DNA from: Geodermatophilus dictyosporus
GTDB lineage: Bacteria; Actinomycetota; Actinomycetes; Mycobacteriales; Geodermatophilaceae
Length of the DNA: 64,000 bases
Direction of reading: 5' to 3'
Assembly: GCF_900115505.1 (NCBI RefSeq)
Contig: NZ_FOWQ01000011.1
Coordinates: 1 to 64,000, forward strand
Below are positions 44,921-53,286 of this stretch, piece after piece. The position numbers and the translations under genes are program-made. The notes beneath the pieces were generated by a model. It was given only the letters and a program-made list of their open reading frames with translations. It was not told the origin of the DNA and did not search any database. Numbering within the stretch: the first letter of the stretch is position 1; each line of letters opens with the position of its first letter.

Positions 44921-45852
44921 TCCCGCACATCCCGCTCGGCCAGTGGGTCGCAGACCTCATCGACTGGCTGCTCGACGCGGTGCCCTGGCTGTTCGACGCG
45001 ATCTCCGCGGTCATGCAGGTCCTCGTCGACGGGCTGACCGACGCGCTGGTCTCCCCGCCCCCGGTGGTCTGGATCGTGGTCTTCACCGTGTTCGCGCTGC
45101 TGCTGCGCGGCCCGTGGCTGGCGCTCTACACGCTGCTGGCGTTCCTGCTGGTGGTGTCGCTGGAACTGTGGGTCGAGACCATGCAGACCCTCGCGCTGGT
45201 GCTCGTGGCCGCGGTGATCGCCGCGGCGATCTCGGTCCCGCTGGGCGTCCTCGCGGCGCGGCACCGGGCGGTGAGCGTCGTGGTCCGGCCGGTCCTGGAC
45301 TCCATGCAGACCACGCCGGTGTTCGTCTACCTGATCCCCGCGGTGTTCTTCTTCGGCGTGGGCGTCGTGCCCGGCGTCGTGGCGACGATCCTGTTCGCCA
45401 TCCCGCCCGGGGTCCGGCTCACCGAGCTCGGCATCCGGCAGGTGGACCGCGAGGTGGTCGAGGCCGCGCAGGCCTTCGGCGCCCGGCCCGGCCAGGTGCT
45501 GCGCGAGGTGCAGCTGCCGCTGGCGCTGCCGGCGATCATGGCCGGCGTCAACCAGGTGATCATGCTGGCGCTGTCGATGGTGGTGACGGCGGGCCTGCTG
45601 GGTGCCGCCGGTCTGGGCGCGGTCGTGGTGCGCGCCGTGACCCAGCTCGACGTCGCCAGCGGCTTCGAGGGCGGCCTGGCCGTCGTCCTGCTCGCCGTGT
45701 TCCTCGACCGCCTGACCGGCGCCTTCGGGCAGCGGTCGGTCCTGTCGCGGCTCCGCCAGGCCCGGGGGCGCCGCGGCCGGCAGCAGGAGGCACCGGCCGC
45801 GGACGCCCCGGTCGGGGCGCCGTCCCCGGTCGGCGCCCGGTCGGTCAGCTGA
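44917..45852 (+). CDS. proW: ABC transporter permease, ProW type
   Basis: 311 residues with about seven membrane segments. The coupling region is EAAQAFGARPGQVLREVQLPLALPAIMAGVNQ, the EAA loop of binding-protein-dependent permeases, and the first segments match the single-permease ProW/OpuAB type. A charged Arg/Ala tail follows. GTG 44917 overlaps the ProV stop. Its stop overlaps the convergent exonuclease gene by eight bases. It completes an importer for a betaine-like solute. Confidence 0.93.
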   Translation: MIPHIPLGQWVADLIDWLLDAVPWLFDAISAVMQVLVDGLTDALVSPPPVVWIVVFTVFALLLRGPWLALYTLLAFLLVVSLELWVETMQTLALVLVAAVIAAAISVPLGVLAARHRAVSVVVRPVLDSMQTTPVFVYLIPAVFFFGVGVVPGVVATILFAIPPGVRLTELGIRQVDREVVEAAQAFGARPGQVLREVQLPLALPAIMAGVNQVIMLALSMVVTAGLLGAAGLGAVVVRAVTQLDVASGFEGGLAVVLLAVFLDRLTGAFGQRSVLSRLRQARGRRGRQQEAPAADAPVGAPSPVGARSVS

Positions 45853-46672
45853 CCGGGGCGCCGCCGGCCGGGTCGGCCAGTTCGACGACGACGGGGGCGT
45901 GGTCGCTGGCGCCCTTGCCCTTGCGCTCCTCGCGGTCGATGAGCGCGCCGGTCACCCGGCCGGCCAGCGCCGGCGTGCCGAGCACGAAGTCGATCCGCAT
46001 GCCCTCGCGGCGCGGGAAGCGCAGCTGCGTGTAGTCCCAGTAGGTGTAGACGCCGGGGCCGGGCGCGAGCGGCCGGACGACGTCGGCGTACCCGGTCTCG
46101 ACCACGGCCCGGAACGCCGCCCGCTCGGGCTCGGTGACGTGCGTGGAGTGCGCGAAGACGCTCATGTCCCACACGTCGTCGTCCTGCGGGGCGATGTTCC
46201 AGTCGCCGACCAGCGCCACCTGGGCGGCGGGGTCGGCGGCCAGCCAGCCGCCGGCCGCCGACCGCAGCGCGGCCAGCCACTCGAGCTTGTAGTCGTAGTG
46301 CGGGTCGCCCAGCGCCCGGCCGTTGGGCACGTACAGGCTCCACACCCGCACCCCGCCGCAGGTGGCGCCCAGCGCGCGGGCCTCCGCGGTCGGGTCCGTG
46401 CCCTCCTTGGCCGCCCACGCCGGCATGCCCGGGAAGCCGACCTCGACGTCGGCCAGGCCGACCCGGGACAGCACGGCGACGCCGTTCCACTGCGAGTGGC
46501 CCACGTGCGCCACCTCGTAGCCCAGTTCGCGGAAGCGCGCGTGCGGGAACTGGTCGTCGCGGCACTTGGTCTCCTGCAGCGCCAGGACGTCGACGTCGCG
46601 GCGCTGCAGCCAGGCGGCCACCCGGTCGGCGCGGGTGCGGATGGAGTTGACGTTCCACGTCGCGAGGCGCAC
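45845..46672 (-). CDS. xth: Exodeoxyribonuclease III
   Basis: 275 residues. The start VRLATWNVNSIR, LQETKCRDDQFP, VWSLYVPNG, LVGDWNIAP and the final KGASDHAPVVVEL supply the metal Glu, the Asn/Asp pair and the catalytic His of the ExoIII/APE1 family. It cleaves DNA at abasic sites and degrades 3' ends in base-excision repair. GTG 46672 is chosen because minus-strand TAGGCT (46686-46681) is eight bases upstream; the longer frame to 46840 has no coding character. Confidence 0.94.
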   Translation of the reverse strand: MRLATWNVNSIRTRADRVAAWLQRRDVDVLALQETKCRDDQFPHARFRELGYEVAHVGHSQWNGVAVLSRVGLADVEVGFPGMPAWAAKEGTDPTAEARALGATCGGVRVWSLYVPNGRALGDPHYDYKLEWLAALRSAAGGWLAADPAAQVALVGDWNIAPQDDDVWDMSVFAHSTHVTEPERAAFRAVVETGYADVVRPLAPGPGVYTYWDYTQLRFPRREGMRIDFVLGTPALAGRVTGALIDREERKGKGASDHAPVVVELADPAGGAPVS

Positions 46673-46680
46673 GACGACCG

Positions 46681-46686
46681 AGCCTA
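46681..46686 (-). promoter_or_regulatory. -10 element TAGGCT for exonuclease III
   Basis: Minus-strand TAGGCT eight bases before GTG 46672, with no ribosome site between. Confidence 0.5.
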
Positions 46687-46884
46687 GTGAGCGCACCCTC
46701 CTGCCCGCCGGGCGCGGGCCGGTCCCGGGTGGCGGGGTGGGGGAGACCGAGGTCACGTCCCATCGGGTGACCTGCGCGTTCACGGGGTACGGAGCCCCCG
46801 TGACTGCCAGGGACCAGTGGGACGATGGCCGGATGACCACCGTCCGGACGACGCGATGACCGGGACCGCACGACGGGTGCGCCG

Positions 46885-48477
46885 GTGAGCGACGACGACC
46901 TCACCCGCCCGATCGGCGACGCCCCGGCCCTCCCGCCGGTGCCCGCCGCGAGGGAGGACCGGTCGGGCCGTCGCCGTCGCGAGCGTCCCGAGCGGCGGTC
47001 GCTGGCCGCCGTCCTGGGTCTGACGGTGGCCAACGCCGTCGTCCCCGGCACCGCCTTCCTGGCCTCCGGGCGGCGGCGGCTGGGCGCGGCCGTCCTCGTG
47101 GTCTTCCTGCTGCTCCTGGCCGGCGGCGTCTGGCTGGCCACGGCCGGGCAGCGCACCGCCGCGCGGCTGGCCGTCGACTCCACCCGGCTGACCTGGGTCC
47201 TGGTCGCCCTCGTCGTGCTGGCGCTGGCGTGGGCCGTCGTCGTCGTGGCCGGCTACCGCGCGCTGCTGCCGCGGCGCAGCAGCCGGCCCCGCCTGGCCGT
47301 CGGCGCGCTGCTCGTGGCCGCCCTGGTCGCCGGCATCGCCTACCCGGCCTTCCTCGTCGGCGAGGCCGCGGTGGCGCAGCAGGGCCTGCTCGACGGCGTG
47401 TTCGCCGACGACCGCGAGTCGGCCACCGTCGACGACGCCGTCGACCCGTTCGGCGCCAAGGAGCGGGTCAACGTGCTGCTGCTCGGCGGCGACGGCGGCG
47501 AGGGCCGCGAGGGCGTGCGCACCGACACGGTGATCGTGGCCAGCCTCGACACCGACACCGGTGCCACGACGCTGTTCAGCCTCCCCCGCAACCTCGAGGA
47601 CCTGCCCTTCCCGGCCGACAGCCCGCTGGCCGAGCTCTACCCGGACGGCTTCGACGCCGGCAGCGAGAGCGAGAGCCTGCTCAACGCCGTCTACCGCAAC
47701 GGCCCGGCGGCGCACCCCGACGTCCTCGGCCCCACCGACGACCCCGGCGCCGACTTCCTCAAGCTCGGCGTCGGCGAGGCCCTCGGCCTGCACCTCGACT
47801 ACTTCGTGCTGGTCAACCTCGACGGGTTCAGCCGCCTGGTCGACGCCCTCGGCGGGATCACGGTGAACGTCAACTACTACGTGCCGGTCAACGGCAACCC
47901 CGGCACCGGCGAGCTGCCCGACAGCTACATCGCGCCCGGTCCCGACCAGCGGATGGACGGCGGGACCGCGCTCGCCTTCGCCCGCGGGCGCTTCGGCCTG
48001 ACCGACTACGACCGGATGGACCGCCAGCGCTGCACCATCTCGGCGATCATCGAGGAGGCCGACCCGATCACCCTGCTCGAGCAGTACCAGGAGCTCGCCG
48101 CGACGACGCAGGACATCGTCAGCACCGACATCCCGCGGGCCGCGCTCGACGACTTCGTCGACCTGGCCTTCCTGGTCAAGGACGCCGAGATCCGCAGTGT
48201 CGTGTTCGACGACAGCGTGATCGACCCGGCCTACCCCGACTACGACCGCATGCGGCAGATCGTGCAGGAGTCGATCACCCCGGCGGCGCCGGCGTCCTCC
48301 GCGCCGCCCGCCGCGCCGGGGGACCAGGCGGCCGGCTCGGAGGGCGGCGCCTCCGGGCAGACGCCCGAGCCGCCGCCGGCCGCGCCCGCGACCGACGTCG
48401 GCGACGCCTGCGCCTACGACCCGGTCCGCGCCCAGGAGGCCCTGGACGCGGGGGAGCCCCCGTCGAAGGACGGCTGA
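46885..48477 (+). CDS. LytR-CpsA-Psr (LCP) family protein
   Basis: 530 residues. A basic N terminus, then several hydrophobic segments (about 33-130), then an extracellular LCP domain (about 190-430). Family blocks are RVNVLLLGGDGG, RTDTVIVASLDT, FSLPRNLEDLPFP, GGITVNVNYYVPV and FARGRFGLTDYDRMDRQ. LCP enzymes attach teichoic acids, arabinogalactan or capsule polymers to peptidoglycan. Several membrane segments before the domain, rather than one, is an uncommon arrangement. The C terminus is Ala/Pro-rich and disordered. GTG 46885. Confidence 0.92.
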   Translation: MSDDDLTRPIGDAPALPPVPAAREDRSGRRRRERPERRSLAAVLGLTVANAVVPGTAFLASGRRRLGAAVLVVFLLLLAGGVWLATAGQRTAARLAVDSTRLTWVLVALVVLALAWAVVVVAGYRALLPRRSSRPRLAVGALLVAALVAGIAYPAFLVGEAAVAQQGLLDGVFADDRESATVDDAVDPFGAKERVNVLLLGGDGGEGREGVRTDTVIVASLDTDTGATTLFSLPRNLEDLPFPADSPLAELYPDGFDAGSESESLLNAVYRNGPAAHPDVLGPTDDPGADFLKLGVGEALGLHLDYFVLVNLDGFSRLVDALGGITVNVNYYVPVNGNPGTGELPDSYIAPGPDQRMDGGTALAFARGRFGLTDYDRMDRQRCTISAIIEEADPITLLEQYQELAATTQDIVSTDIPRAALDDFVDLAFLVKDAEIRSVVFDDSVIDPAYPDYDRMRQIVQESITPAAPASSAPPAAPGDQAAGSEGGASGQTPEPPPAAPATDVGDACAYDPVRAQEALDAGEPPSKDG

Positions 48478-48486
48478 GCGGTCCCG

Positions 48487-48870
48487 TCAGGCGCTCTGGA
48501 TCTGCAGCAGGTTGCCGCAGGTGTCGTCGAGGACGGCCGTGGTCACCGGTCCCGTGCTGAGCGGCTCCTGGGTGAACCGGACGCCGAGGGCCTTCAGCCG
48601 CGCCACCTCCGCGGGCACGTCGGCCACCGTGAAGGACGTGAACGGGATGCCGTCGGCGACCAGCGCCTCCTTGAACGGCCGGACGGCGGGGTGCCCGTCG
48701 GGCTCCAGGACCAGCTCGACGCCCTCGGGGGCCTCGGGGGAGACGACGGTCAGCCACCGGTGCTCACCGAGCGGGACCTCGGTCTTCTTCACGAAGCCCA
48801 GCACCTCGGTGTAGAAGCGCAGCGCCTTGTCCTGGTCGTCGACCAGGACGCTGGTCAGGGTGATCCGCAC
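48487..48870 (-). CDS. VOC-family (glyoxalase-like) protein
   Basis: 127 residues. The start VRITLTSVLVDDQDKALRFY and the later LKALGVRFTQEP and DDTCGNLLQI match the paired beta-alpha-beta-beta-beta modules of the vicinal-oxygen-chelate fold. Probably a metal-binding small enzyme or resistance-like protein. GTG 48870 has GAGGAGGGCCC upstream, and its start overlaps the last codons of the ArsR gene by 16 bases, so the two form an operon. Confidence 0.88.
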   Translation of the reverse strand: MRITLTSVLVDDQDKALRFYTEVLGFVKKTEVPLGEHRWLTVVSPEAPEGVELVLEPDGHPAVRPFKEALVADGIPFTSFTVADVPAEVARLKALGVRFTQEPLSTGPVTTAVLDDTCGNLLQIQSA

Positions 48871-49151
48871 GGGCCCTCCTCGGGGTCGGTGCGCCATCTC
48901 CGGACGATGGCGCGCAGCGGCGAGGTGTCCAGGTGGTGGAACTTGTAGCGACCCTCCCGCCGGGTCCTGACCAGGCCGGCCTGCTCGAGGACCTCCAGGT
49001 GCTGGGAGACGGCCTGGCGCGACGAGCCCACCCCGTGCCGCACGGTCAGCCGGGTGCACAGCTCGAACAGCGTCTGGCCGTCCCGCTCCTGCAGCTCGTC
49101 GAGCAGAGCGCGCCGGGTCGGGTCGGCGAGGGCCCGGAACACGTCGCCCAC
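48855..49151 (-). CDS. ArsR-family repressor
   Basis: 98 residues. Winged helix-turn-helix with VFRALADPTRRALLDELQE, LFELCTRL, SRQAVSQHLEVLEQAGLVRTRREGR; no cysteine motif typical of metal sensors, so it is the non-metal ArsR/SdpR-like type commonly paired with a VOC or SRPBCC gene. GTG 49151 is chosen from the TATGGT element six bases upstream. A palindrome in its promoter suggests self-control of the two-gene unit. Confidence 0.9.
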   Translation of the reverse strand: MGDVFRALADPTRRALLDELQERDGQTLFELCTRLTVRHGVGSSRQAVSQHLEVLEQAGLVRTRREGRYKFHHLDTSPLRAIVRRWRTDPEEGPCGSP

Positions 49152-49157
49152 GACGGC

Positions 49158-49187
49158 ACCATACGCAAGCAACGGCTTGCCTGTCGA
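49158..49187 (-). promoter_or_regulatory. Promoter with operator of the arsR-VOC operon
   Basis: Minus-strand -35 TCGACA (49187-49182), 18-base spacer and -10 TATGGT (49163-49158). The spacer holds GCAAGC-N4-GCTTGC (49165-49180), a perfect dyad ideally placed for repression. Confidence 0.65.
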
Positions 49188-49264
49188 GGCCGCCGGCTCC
49201 CCGGGACGGCCGTCTGGTTGGCTCGTCGGGAGCCGGGACCGGTCCCGGCCGGAGCGGAGGCGGC

Positions 49265-49459
49265 ATGGGCACCCCACGGGACGCGCGGCGCGAGCGGCTG
49301 GTGGCGCTGCTGGTTCTGGGCGTCGGCGCGGTGCTGCTGGTCAGCTCGCCGACCTGGTTCGGCAGCGGGCGGGCGGGGGTCGGGGCGGGCCAGCTGGTGC
49401 TGGCCGCCGCGCTGCTCGGCGCGGGCGCGATGCTGCTGCGCAGGTCCCGCGCCCGCTGA
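49265..49459 (+). CDS. Small two-segment membrane protein
   Basis: 64 residues, unknown family. A basic start (RDARRERL) is followed by two hydrophobic segments (about 12-28 and 40-58) and an RRSRAR tail, so both ends are probably cytoplasmic. ATG 49265 has GGAGCGGAGG upstream. It is divergent from arsR and may share its promoter region. Confidence 0.6.
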   Translation: MGTPRDARRERLVALLVLGVGAVLLVSSPTWFGSGRAGVGAGQLVLAAALLGAGAMLLRRSRAR

Positions 49460-49510
49460 GCGCGCCGGCCGGCGGCCCGGCCGGCGCGTCCGCGGGGGGT
49501 GTGGCGGACC

Positions 49511-50713
49511 TCAGAAGGGCGCCTCGGCGAACCAGGCGTCGTCGATGTCGGCCTGCGTGTGGCCCTCCCAGGCCACGTAGATGCCGTAGAGCGACCGGTC
49601 CTCGGCGTAGAACGTCAGGTACTTCCAGGCCAGGCCACCCTCGGGGCTCTCCAGCAGGTCGCCCTGGGCCGGTCCGTCGCCGTAGGCCCACGTGCCCGGG
49701 CCGGTGCTCGCGGCCGTCGCGGCGTCCAGGCGCGCCTGCCACTGCGCGCGGTCGGCGAACTGGCTGATCTCGACGTACACGCCGGTGGGGTAGCTGCAGA
49801 CGACGAGCGCCTGCACGCCCTCGGCCGGGGCCCGGTCGCAGGTGCCGTCGGACCAGCCCAGGCCGCCGGGCTCGGCCGGCAGGAGGTCGGGAAAGGCCCC
49901 GGCCAGCGCGTACGCCTCCTGCCACGGGCCCGCGGTGAACAGCGGCGCGCTCTCGATGTCGGCGGTGCTGCCGGCGCCGTCCTGGTCGACCGCGGTGACC
50001 TGCCAGGTGTGGTCGCCCAGCGGGACGCCGACGTCGCGGTAGGAGCTGTCGGTGAGGTCGGTGGCCAGGACGGTGCCGTCCCGGCTGACCTCGTAGGCGT
50101 CGGCGCCGGTGACGGTGTCCCACTCGACGAGGACGTCGGGGCCGTCGGTGGTCAGCGTGATCGAGGCGGGCGGGGCGACCGGCGTGACCACCGGGTCCTG
50201 GGCGGACACCGGCTCGGAGCGGTCGTCGTCCTCCAGCGCGGTGACCGAGTAGCGGTACTCGGTGCCGCTGTCGGTCCCGGCGTCCACGTAGCTGGTCCCG
50301 CTCGTGGTGCCCAGGACGTCGTCGTCCCGGCGCACCTCGTAGCCCGTGGCGCCGTCGACGGCGTCCCAGCTGACGGCCACGCCGTCGTCCCGGAGCTCGG
50401 CGGTCACCCCGGTGGGCGGATCGACCGGGCGGGTGAGCAGGAAGACCACCACGCCGGCCGCGACGACGAGCGCGAGCACCGCGGCGCCGAGGCCGATCCA
50501 CGGCCCGCGGCGGGACCGGCGGGGTAGTGCGGCGGGCGGGGCCGCCGGCGGCCACGACGGCGGGCCGCCGTGCTGCCCGCCCCACGCGGGCGGGGCCTGG
50601 GGGCCCCAGGACGGGGGCGCCTGCTGCTGACCCCAGGAGGGTGGGGGCTGCTGGCCCCAGCCGGGCGTCGCGGGTGGCTGGCCCCAGGGCGGGGCTCCGG
50701 GCGGCTGGCTCAT
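49511..50713 (-). CDS. Membrane-anchored fibronectin type III protein
   Basis: 400 residues. A Pro/Gly/Trp/Gln-rich cytoplasmic N terminus (about 1-65, WGQQPPPSWGQQQ-type repeats), one membrane segment (about 72-92, GLGAAVLALVVAAGVVVFLL), then two fibronectin type III domains (about 97-180 and 185-275) and a unique extracellular domain (about 280-400) with two Cys. Similar proline-rich single-pass proteins are common in actinobacteria and may act at the cell wall; the exact role is unknown. ATG 50713 has a G-rich site upstream. Confidence 0.8.
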   Translation of the reverse strand: MSQPPGAPPWGQPPATPGWGQQPPPSWGQQQAPPSWGPQAPPAWGGQHGGPPSWPPAAPPAALPRRSRRGPWIGLGAAVLALVVAAGVVVFLLTRPVDPPTGVTAELRDDGVAVSWDAVDGATGYEVRRDDDVLGTTSGTSYVDAGTDSGTEYRYSVTALEDDDRSEPVSAQDPVVTPVAPPASITLTTDGPDVLVEWDTVTGADAYEVSRDGTVLATDLTDSSYRDVGVPLGDHTWQVTAVDQDGAGSTADIESAPLFTAGPWQEAYALAGAFPDLLPAEPGGLGWSDGTCDRAPAEGVQALVVCSYPTGVYVEISQFADRAQWQARLDAATAASTGPGTWAYGDGPAQGDLLESPEGGLAWKYLTFYAEDRSLYGIYVAWEGHTQADIDDAWFAEAPF

Positions 50714-50932
50714 GGCGTCCCCCGTCGGACGGGTCGGTCCCGGCTCCGGTGGCCGGGGGGCCACGGTAGGACCGGGAGGACCGTCGTGGGGGCCTGCGCG
50801 GCGCCGCGGTCACGCCGGTGGGGGACGGCGTCGGCCCAGGTCGGCACGGCGTGTCCGGAGCGATCGTTTGCCGTCGCGGGTGGGCCGCACCACACTCCGG
50901 GGGACGGGGGGTCCCCAGGACGGAGGAAGCGC

Positions 50933-51133
50933 GTGAAGCTCGACAAGCAGGAACTGGTCAAGGTGCTGCGCACCGAGGGCGACAACGACACGGCCGACGC
51001 GGTGGAGAGCCGGTTGTCCGACGAGATCGACACCGACCGCGACGCCGACGAGCTGTCGGCCGTCGGCCTCGACCGCACCCAGCTGATGGCCAAGCTGGCC
51101 GGAGGCTCCTTCGGGACGACGCTCAGCCCCTGA
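50933..51133 (+). CDS. Small conserved-type hypothetical protein
   Basis: 66 residues, charged and soluble: KLDKQELVKVLRTEGDNDTA at the start, then an acidic middle and LMAKLAGG near the end. GTG 50933 has CGGAGGAAGCGC upstream. The pattern resembles small actinobacterial proteins of unknown function. A very long perfect hairpin follows. I do not recognise a domain. Confidence 0.65.
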   Translation: MKLDKQELVKVLRTEGDNDTADAVESRLSDEIDTDRDADELSAVGLDRTQLMAKLAGGSFGTTLSP

Positions 51134-51136
51134 CCG

Positions 51137-51195
51137 CCCGGCACGGCGGAGGGGCCGGCACCCGGCCCGGGTGCCGGCCCCTCCGCCGTGCCGGG
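51137..51195. terminator. Very long perfect palindrome between convergent genes
   Basis: Arms of 29 bases (51137-51165 and 51167-51195) are perfect reverse complements around one base. It starts three bases after one stop and ends ten bases before the other, so it can stop transcription from both sides. Confidence 0.8.
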
Positions 51196-51204
51196 TCCGG
51201 TCGC

Positions 51205-52416
51205 TCAGCCGACCCAGGGGCGCTCGCGGGCGAGCTCCTCCTTGGCCACCCCGCGGACGTGCACGGCGTCGGGGCCGTCGACGATCCGCAGGGTGCGGGC
51301 GCTGGCGTAGAAGCGGGCCAGCACGGTGTCGTTGCTGACCCCGGCACCGCCGTGCAGCTGGATGGCGCGGTCGATGACGTCGAGGGCGACCCGCGGCGCG
51401 GACACCTTGATGGCCGAGATCTCGGTGCGGGCGCCCTTGGCGCCGTACTTGTCGATCAGGTCGGCGGTCTTGAGCACGTAGAGCCGGGCCTGGTCGATCT
51501 CCATGCGGGACAGCGCGATCGCCTCGCGCACGGTGCCCTGCTCGGCCAGCGGCCGGCCGAAGGCGACCCGCTGCTTGGACCGCTCGACCATGAGCATGAG
51601 CGCGCGCTCGGCCATGCCGATCGCGCGCATGCAGTGGTGGATGCGGCCGGGACCGAGCCGCGCCTGGGCGATCATGAAGCCGTCGCCCTCGCCGGCGAGG
51701 ATGTTCGACACCGGCACGCGGACGTCGGTGAAGCGCAGCTCGGAGTGGCCGTGCTGGTCCTGGTACCCGAAGACCGGCAGGTGCCGGATGATCTCCAGGC
51801 CGGGGGTGTCGCGCGGGACCAGCACCATCGACTGCTGGCGGTGGGGTGAGCCCTCCGGGTCGGTCTTGCCCATGACGATGAAGATCTGGCAGCGCTCGTC
51901 GGCGGCACCGCTGGTCCACCACTTGCGGCCGTTGATCACGTACTCGTCGCCGTCGCGCACGATCGAGGTCTGGATGTTCCGCGCGTCGGAGGAGGCGACG
52001 TCGGGCTCGGTCATCGCGAAGCCCGAGCGGATCTCACCCTCGAGCAGCGGGTCGAGCCAGCGCTGCTTCTGCTCGGGCGTGCCGAACAGCATGAGCGTCT
52101 CCATGTTGCCCGTGTCGGGCGCACCGCAGTTGGTGACCTCGGGGGCGATGACCGGCGACCAGCCCATGATCTCGGCGACCGAGGCGTACTCGAGGTTGCT
52201 CAGGCCACCGAGCTCGTGGTGGAACAGGTTCCACAGGCCGCGGGCCCGGGCCTCCTTCTTGAGGTCCTCCAGGACCGGGGGGTGTCCGTGGTCGTCGTGA
52301 CCGCGTTCGGCGCGCCAGGCGTCGTAGACCGGCTCGGCGGGGAAGACCTGCTCACGCATGAAGTCCCACATCCGGCCGCAGACGTCCTCGGCTCGGGCGG
52401 AGAGGGCGAAGTCCAT
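51205..52416 (-). CDS. Acyl-CoA dehydrogenase
   Basis: 403 residues, FAD-dependent. [20 protein letters not shown] and [10 protein letters not shown] are the flavin and substrate blocks, and [19 protein letters not shown] ends the C-terminal helical domain. It resembles the larger ACAD10/11-like and FadE-type enzymes of actinobacteria. Substrate chain length cannot be told. ATG 52416 has both GGAG and a TACCTT element (52429-52424) close upstream. Confidence 0.93.
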   Translation of the reverse strand: MDFALSARAEDVCGRMWDFMREQVFPAEPVYDAWRAERGHDDHGHPPVLEDLKKEARARGLWNLFHHELGGLSNLEYASVAEIMGWSPVIAPEVTNCGAPDTGNMETLMLFGTPEQKQRWLDPLLEGEIRSGFAMTEPDVASSDARNIQTSIVRDGDEYVINGRKWWTSGAADERCQIFIVMGKTDPEGSPHRQQSMVLVPRDTPGLEIIRHLPVFGYQDQHGHSELRFTDVRVPVSNILAGEGDGFMIAQARLGPGRIHHCMRAIGMAERALMLMVERSKQRVAFGRPLAEQGTVREAIALSRMEIDQARLYVLKTADLIDKYGAKGARTEISAIKVSAPRVALDVIDRAIQLHGGAGVSNDTVLARFYASARTLRIVDGPDAVHVRGVAKEELARERPWVG

Positions 52417-52423
52417 GCTCCGG

Positions 52424-52429
52424 AAGGTA
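52424..52429 (-). promoter_or_regulatory. -10 element TACCTT for the acyl-CoA dehydrogenase
   Basis: Minus-strand TACCTT seven bases before ATG 52416. Confidence 0.4.
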
Positions 52430-52499
52430 GACCGCTGCGTGACCGTCGTCGCACCGGGGTCCGCTCCCGTTCCGCTGTCGCCGGCCACCGACACGCCAG

Positions 52500-52604
52500 G
52501 AGCCGGGCACCCGTCCTGGGTGCCCGGCTCCTCGGGACGTGCCGGGACGGCCCCCGTTCAGGGTCCCGCCCTGAGCCTGCGAAGGGTGGGGGGAACGGGG
52601 GTCC
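52500..52604. repeat. Composite hairpin/REP-like region
   Basis: First hairpin GAGCCGGGCACCC/GGGTGCCCGGCTC with a five-base loop (52500-52530). Then CCCCCGTTC (52551-52559) pairs with GAACGGGGG (52593-52601) around an inner CAGGG/CCCTG hairpin and the stretch CTGAGCCTGCGAAGG, which resembles the CCTGAGCCTGTCGAAGG repeat seen in many GC-rich genomes. Confidence 0.6.
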
Positions 52605-52608
52605 TTCC

Positions 52609-53052
52609 TCAGGCGCGCGAGGGGCGGGCGACGCGGTCGTTGACCGGGCCGAGCGCGATCACCAGGCCGACGATCGCCGTGGCGATGTGCAGCACGTTGT
52701 CGGCGGCGTTGATGTTGAGGAAGTCCCAGCTCTGACCGATGGCGATCAGGCCGTAGACGAAGGCGGCGGCGTAGCCGACGGCGAGCAGCCAGCCGTAGGT
52801 GCGGGCACCGGCCAGCGTGCGGGACAGGGCGATGCCGGCGGCGCCGATCAGGATGTGCACGATGTTGTGCAGCGGGTTGATCATGAAGATCAGCAGCATC
52901 TCGTCCTGCGCGTTGTCGGCGAAGTTGTCGAAGCCGGTGACGAAGAAGCCGACGATCCCGACGAGCAGGTAGACGACGCCGAACGCGAGAGCGAGGGTCT
53001 GGGGCCAGGCCTTGGCCGGGCGGGCGCCGGTGTTGCCTGTGGATGCAGCCAT
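52609..53052 (-). CDS. DUF4383 membrane protein
   Basis: 147 residues with four hydrophobic segments and the family core MLLIFMINPLHNIVHILIGAAG, typical of DUF4383. Function unknown. ATG 53052 has CGGAGGACCCC upstream. The composite hairpin follows its stop, so it is probably monocistronic. Confidence 0.85.
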   Translation of the reverse strand: MAASTGNTGARPAKAWPQTLALAFGVVYLLVGIVGFFVTGFDNFADNAQDEMLLIFMINPLHNIVHILIGAAGIALSRTLAGARTYGWLLAVGYAAAFVYGLIAIGQSWDFLNINAADNVLHIATAIVGLVIALGPVNDRVARPSRA

Positions 53053-53246
53053 GGGGTCCTCCGAGTGTGTGGTGTGCTGCCTGATGGCGCGCGTCGTTCC
53101 TTCGGTTACCCCGGCGTGTCGTGGGGAACCGGAACTCATCCATTCGGAGGAGCGTCGTGTCCGGACCGTGATGCGCGGGGCGGTGGTGCACGAGGTCTTC
53201 GCGCCGCACCGCCGTCCCGGTTCGGTCCTCACCCGGTGGGGGGATC

Positions 53247-53285
53247 CCGCCGGCCGGGCACGCCCGCGGCGTGCCCGGCCGGCGG
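53247..53285 (-). terminator. Terminator of the carbamoyltransferase gene
   Basis: An 18-base perfect stem (53247-53264 with 53268-53285) and three-base loop immediately after the stop at 53287. The remaining gap up to 53052 holds no gene. Confidence 0.75.
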
Positions 53286-53286
53286 C

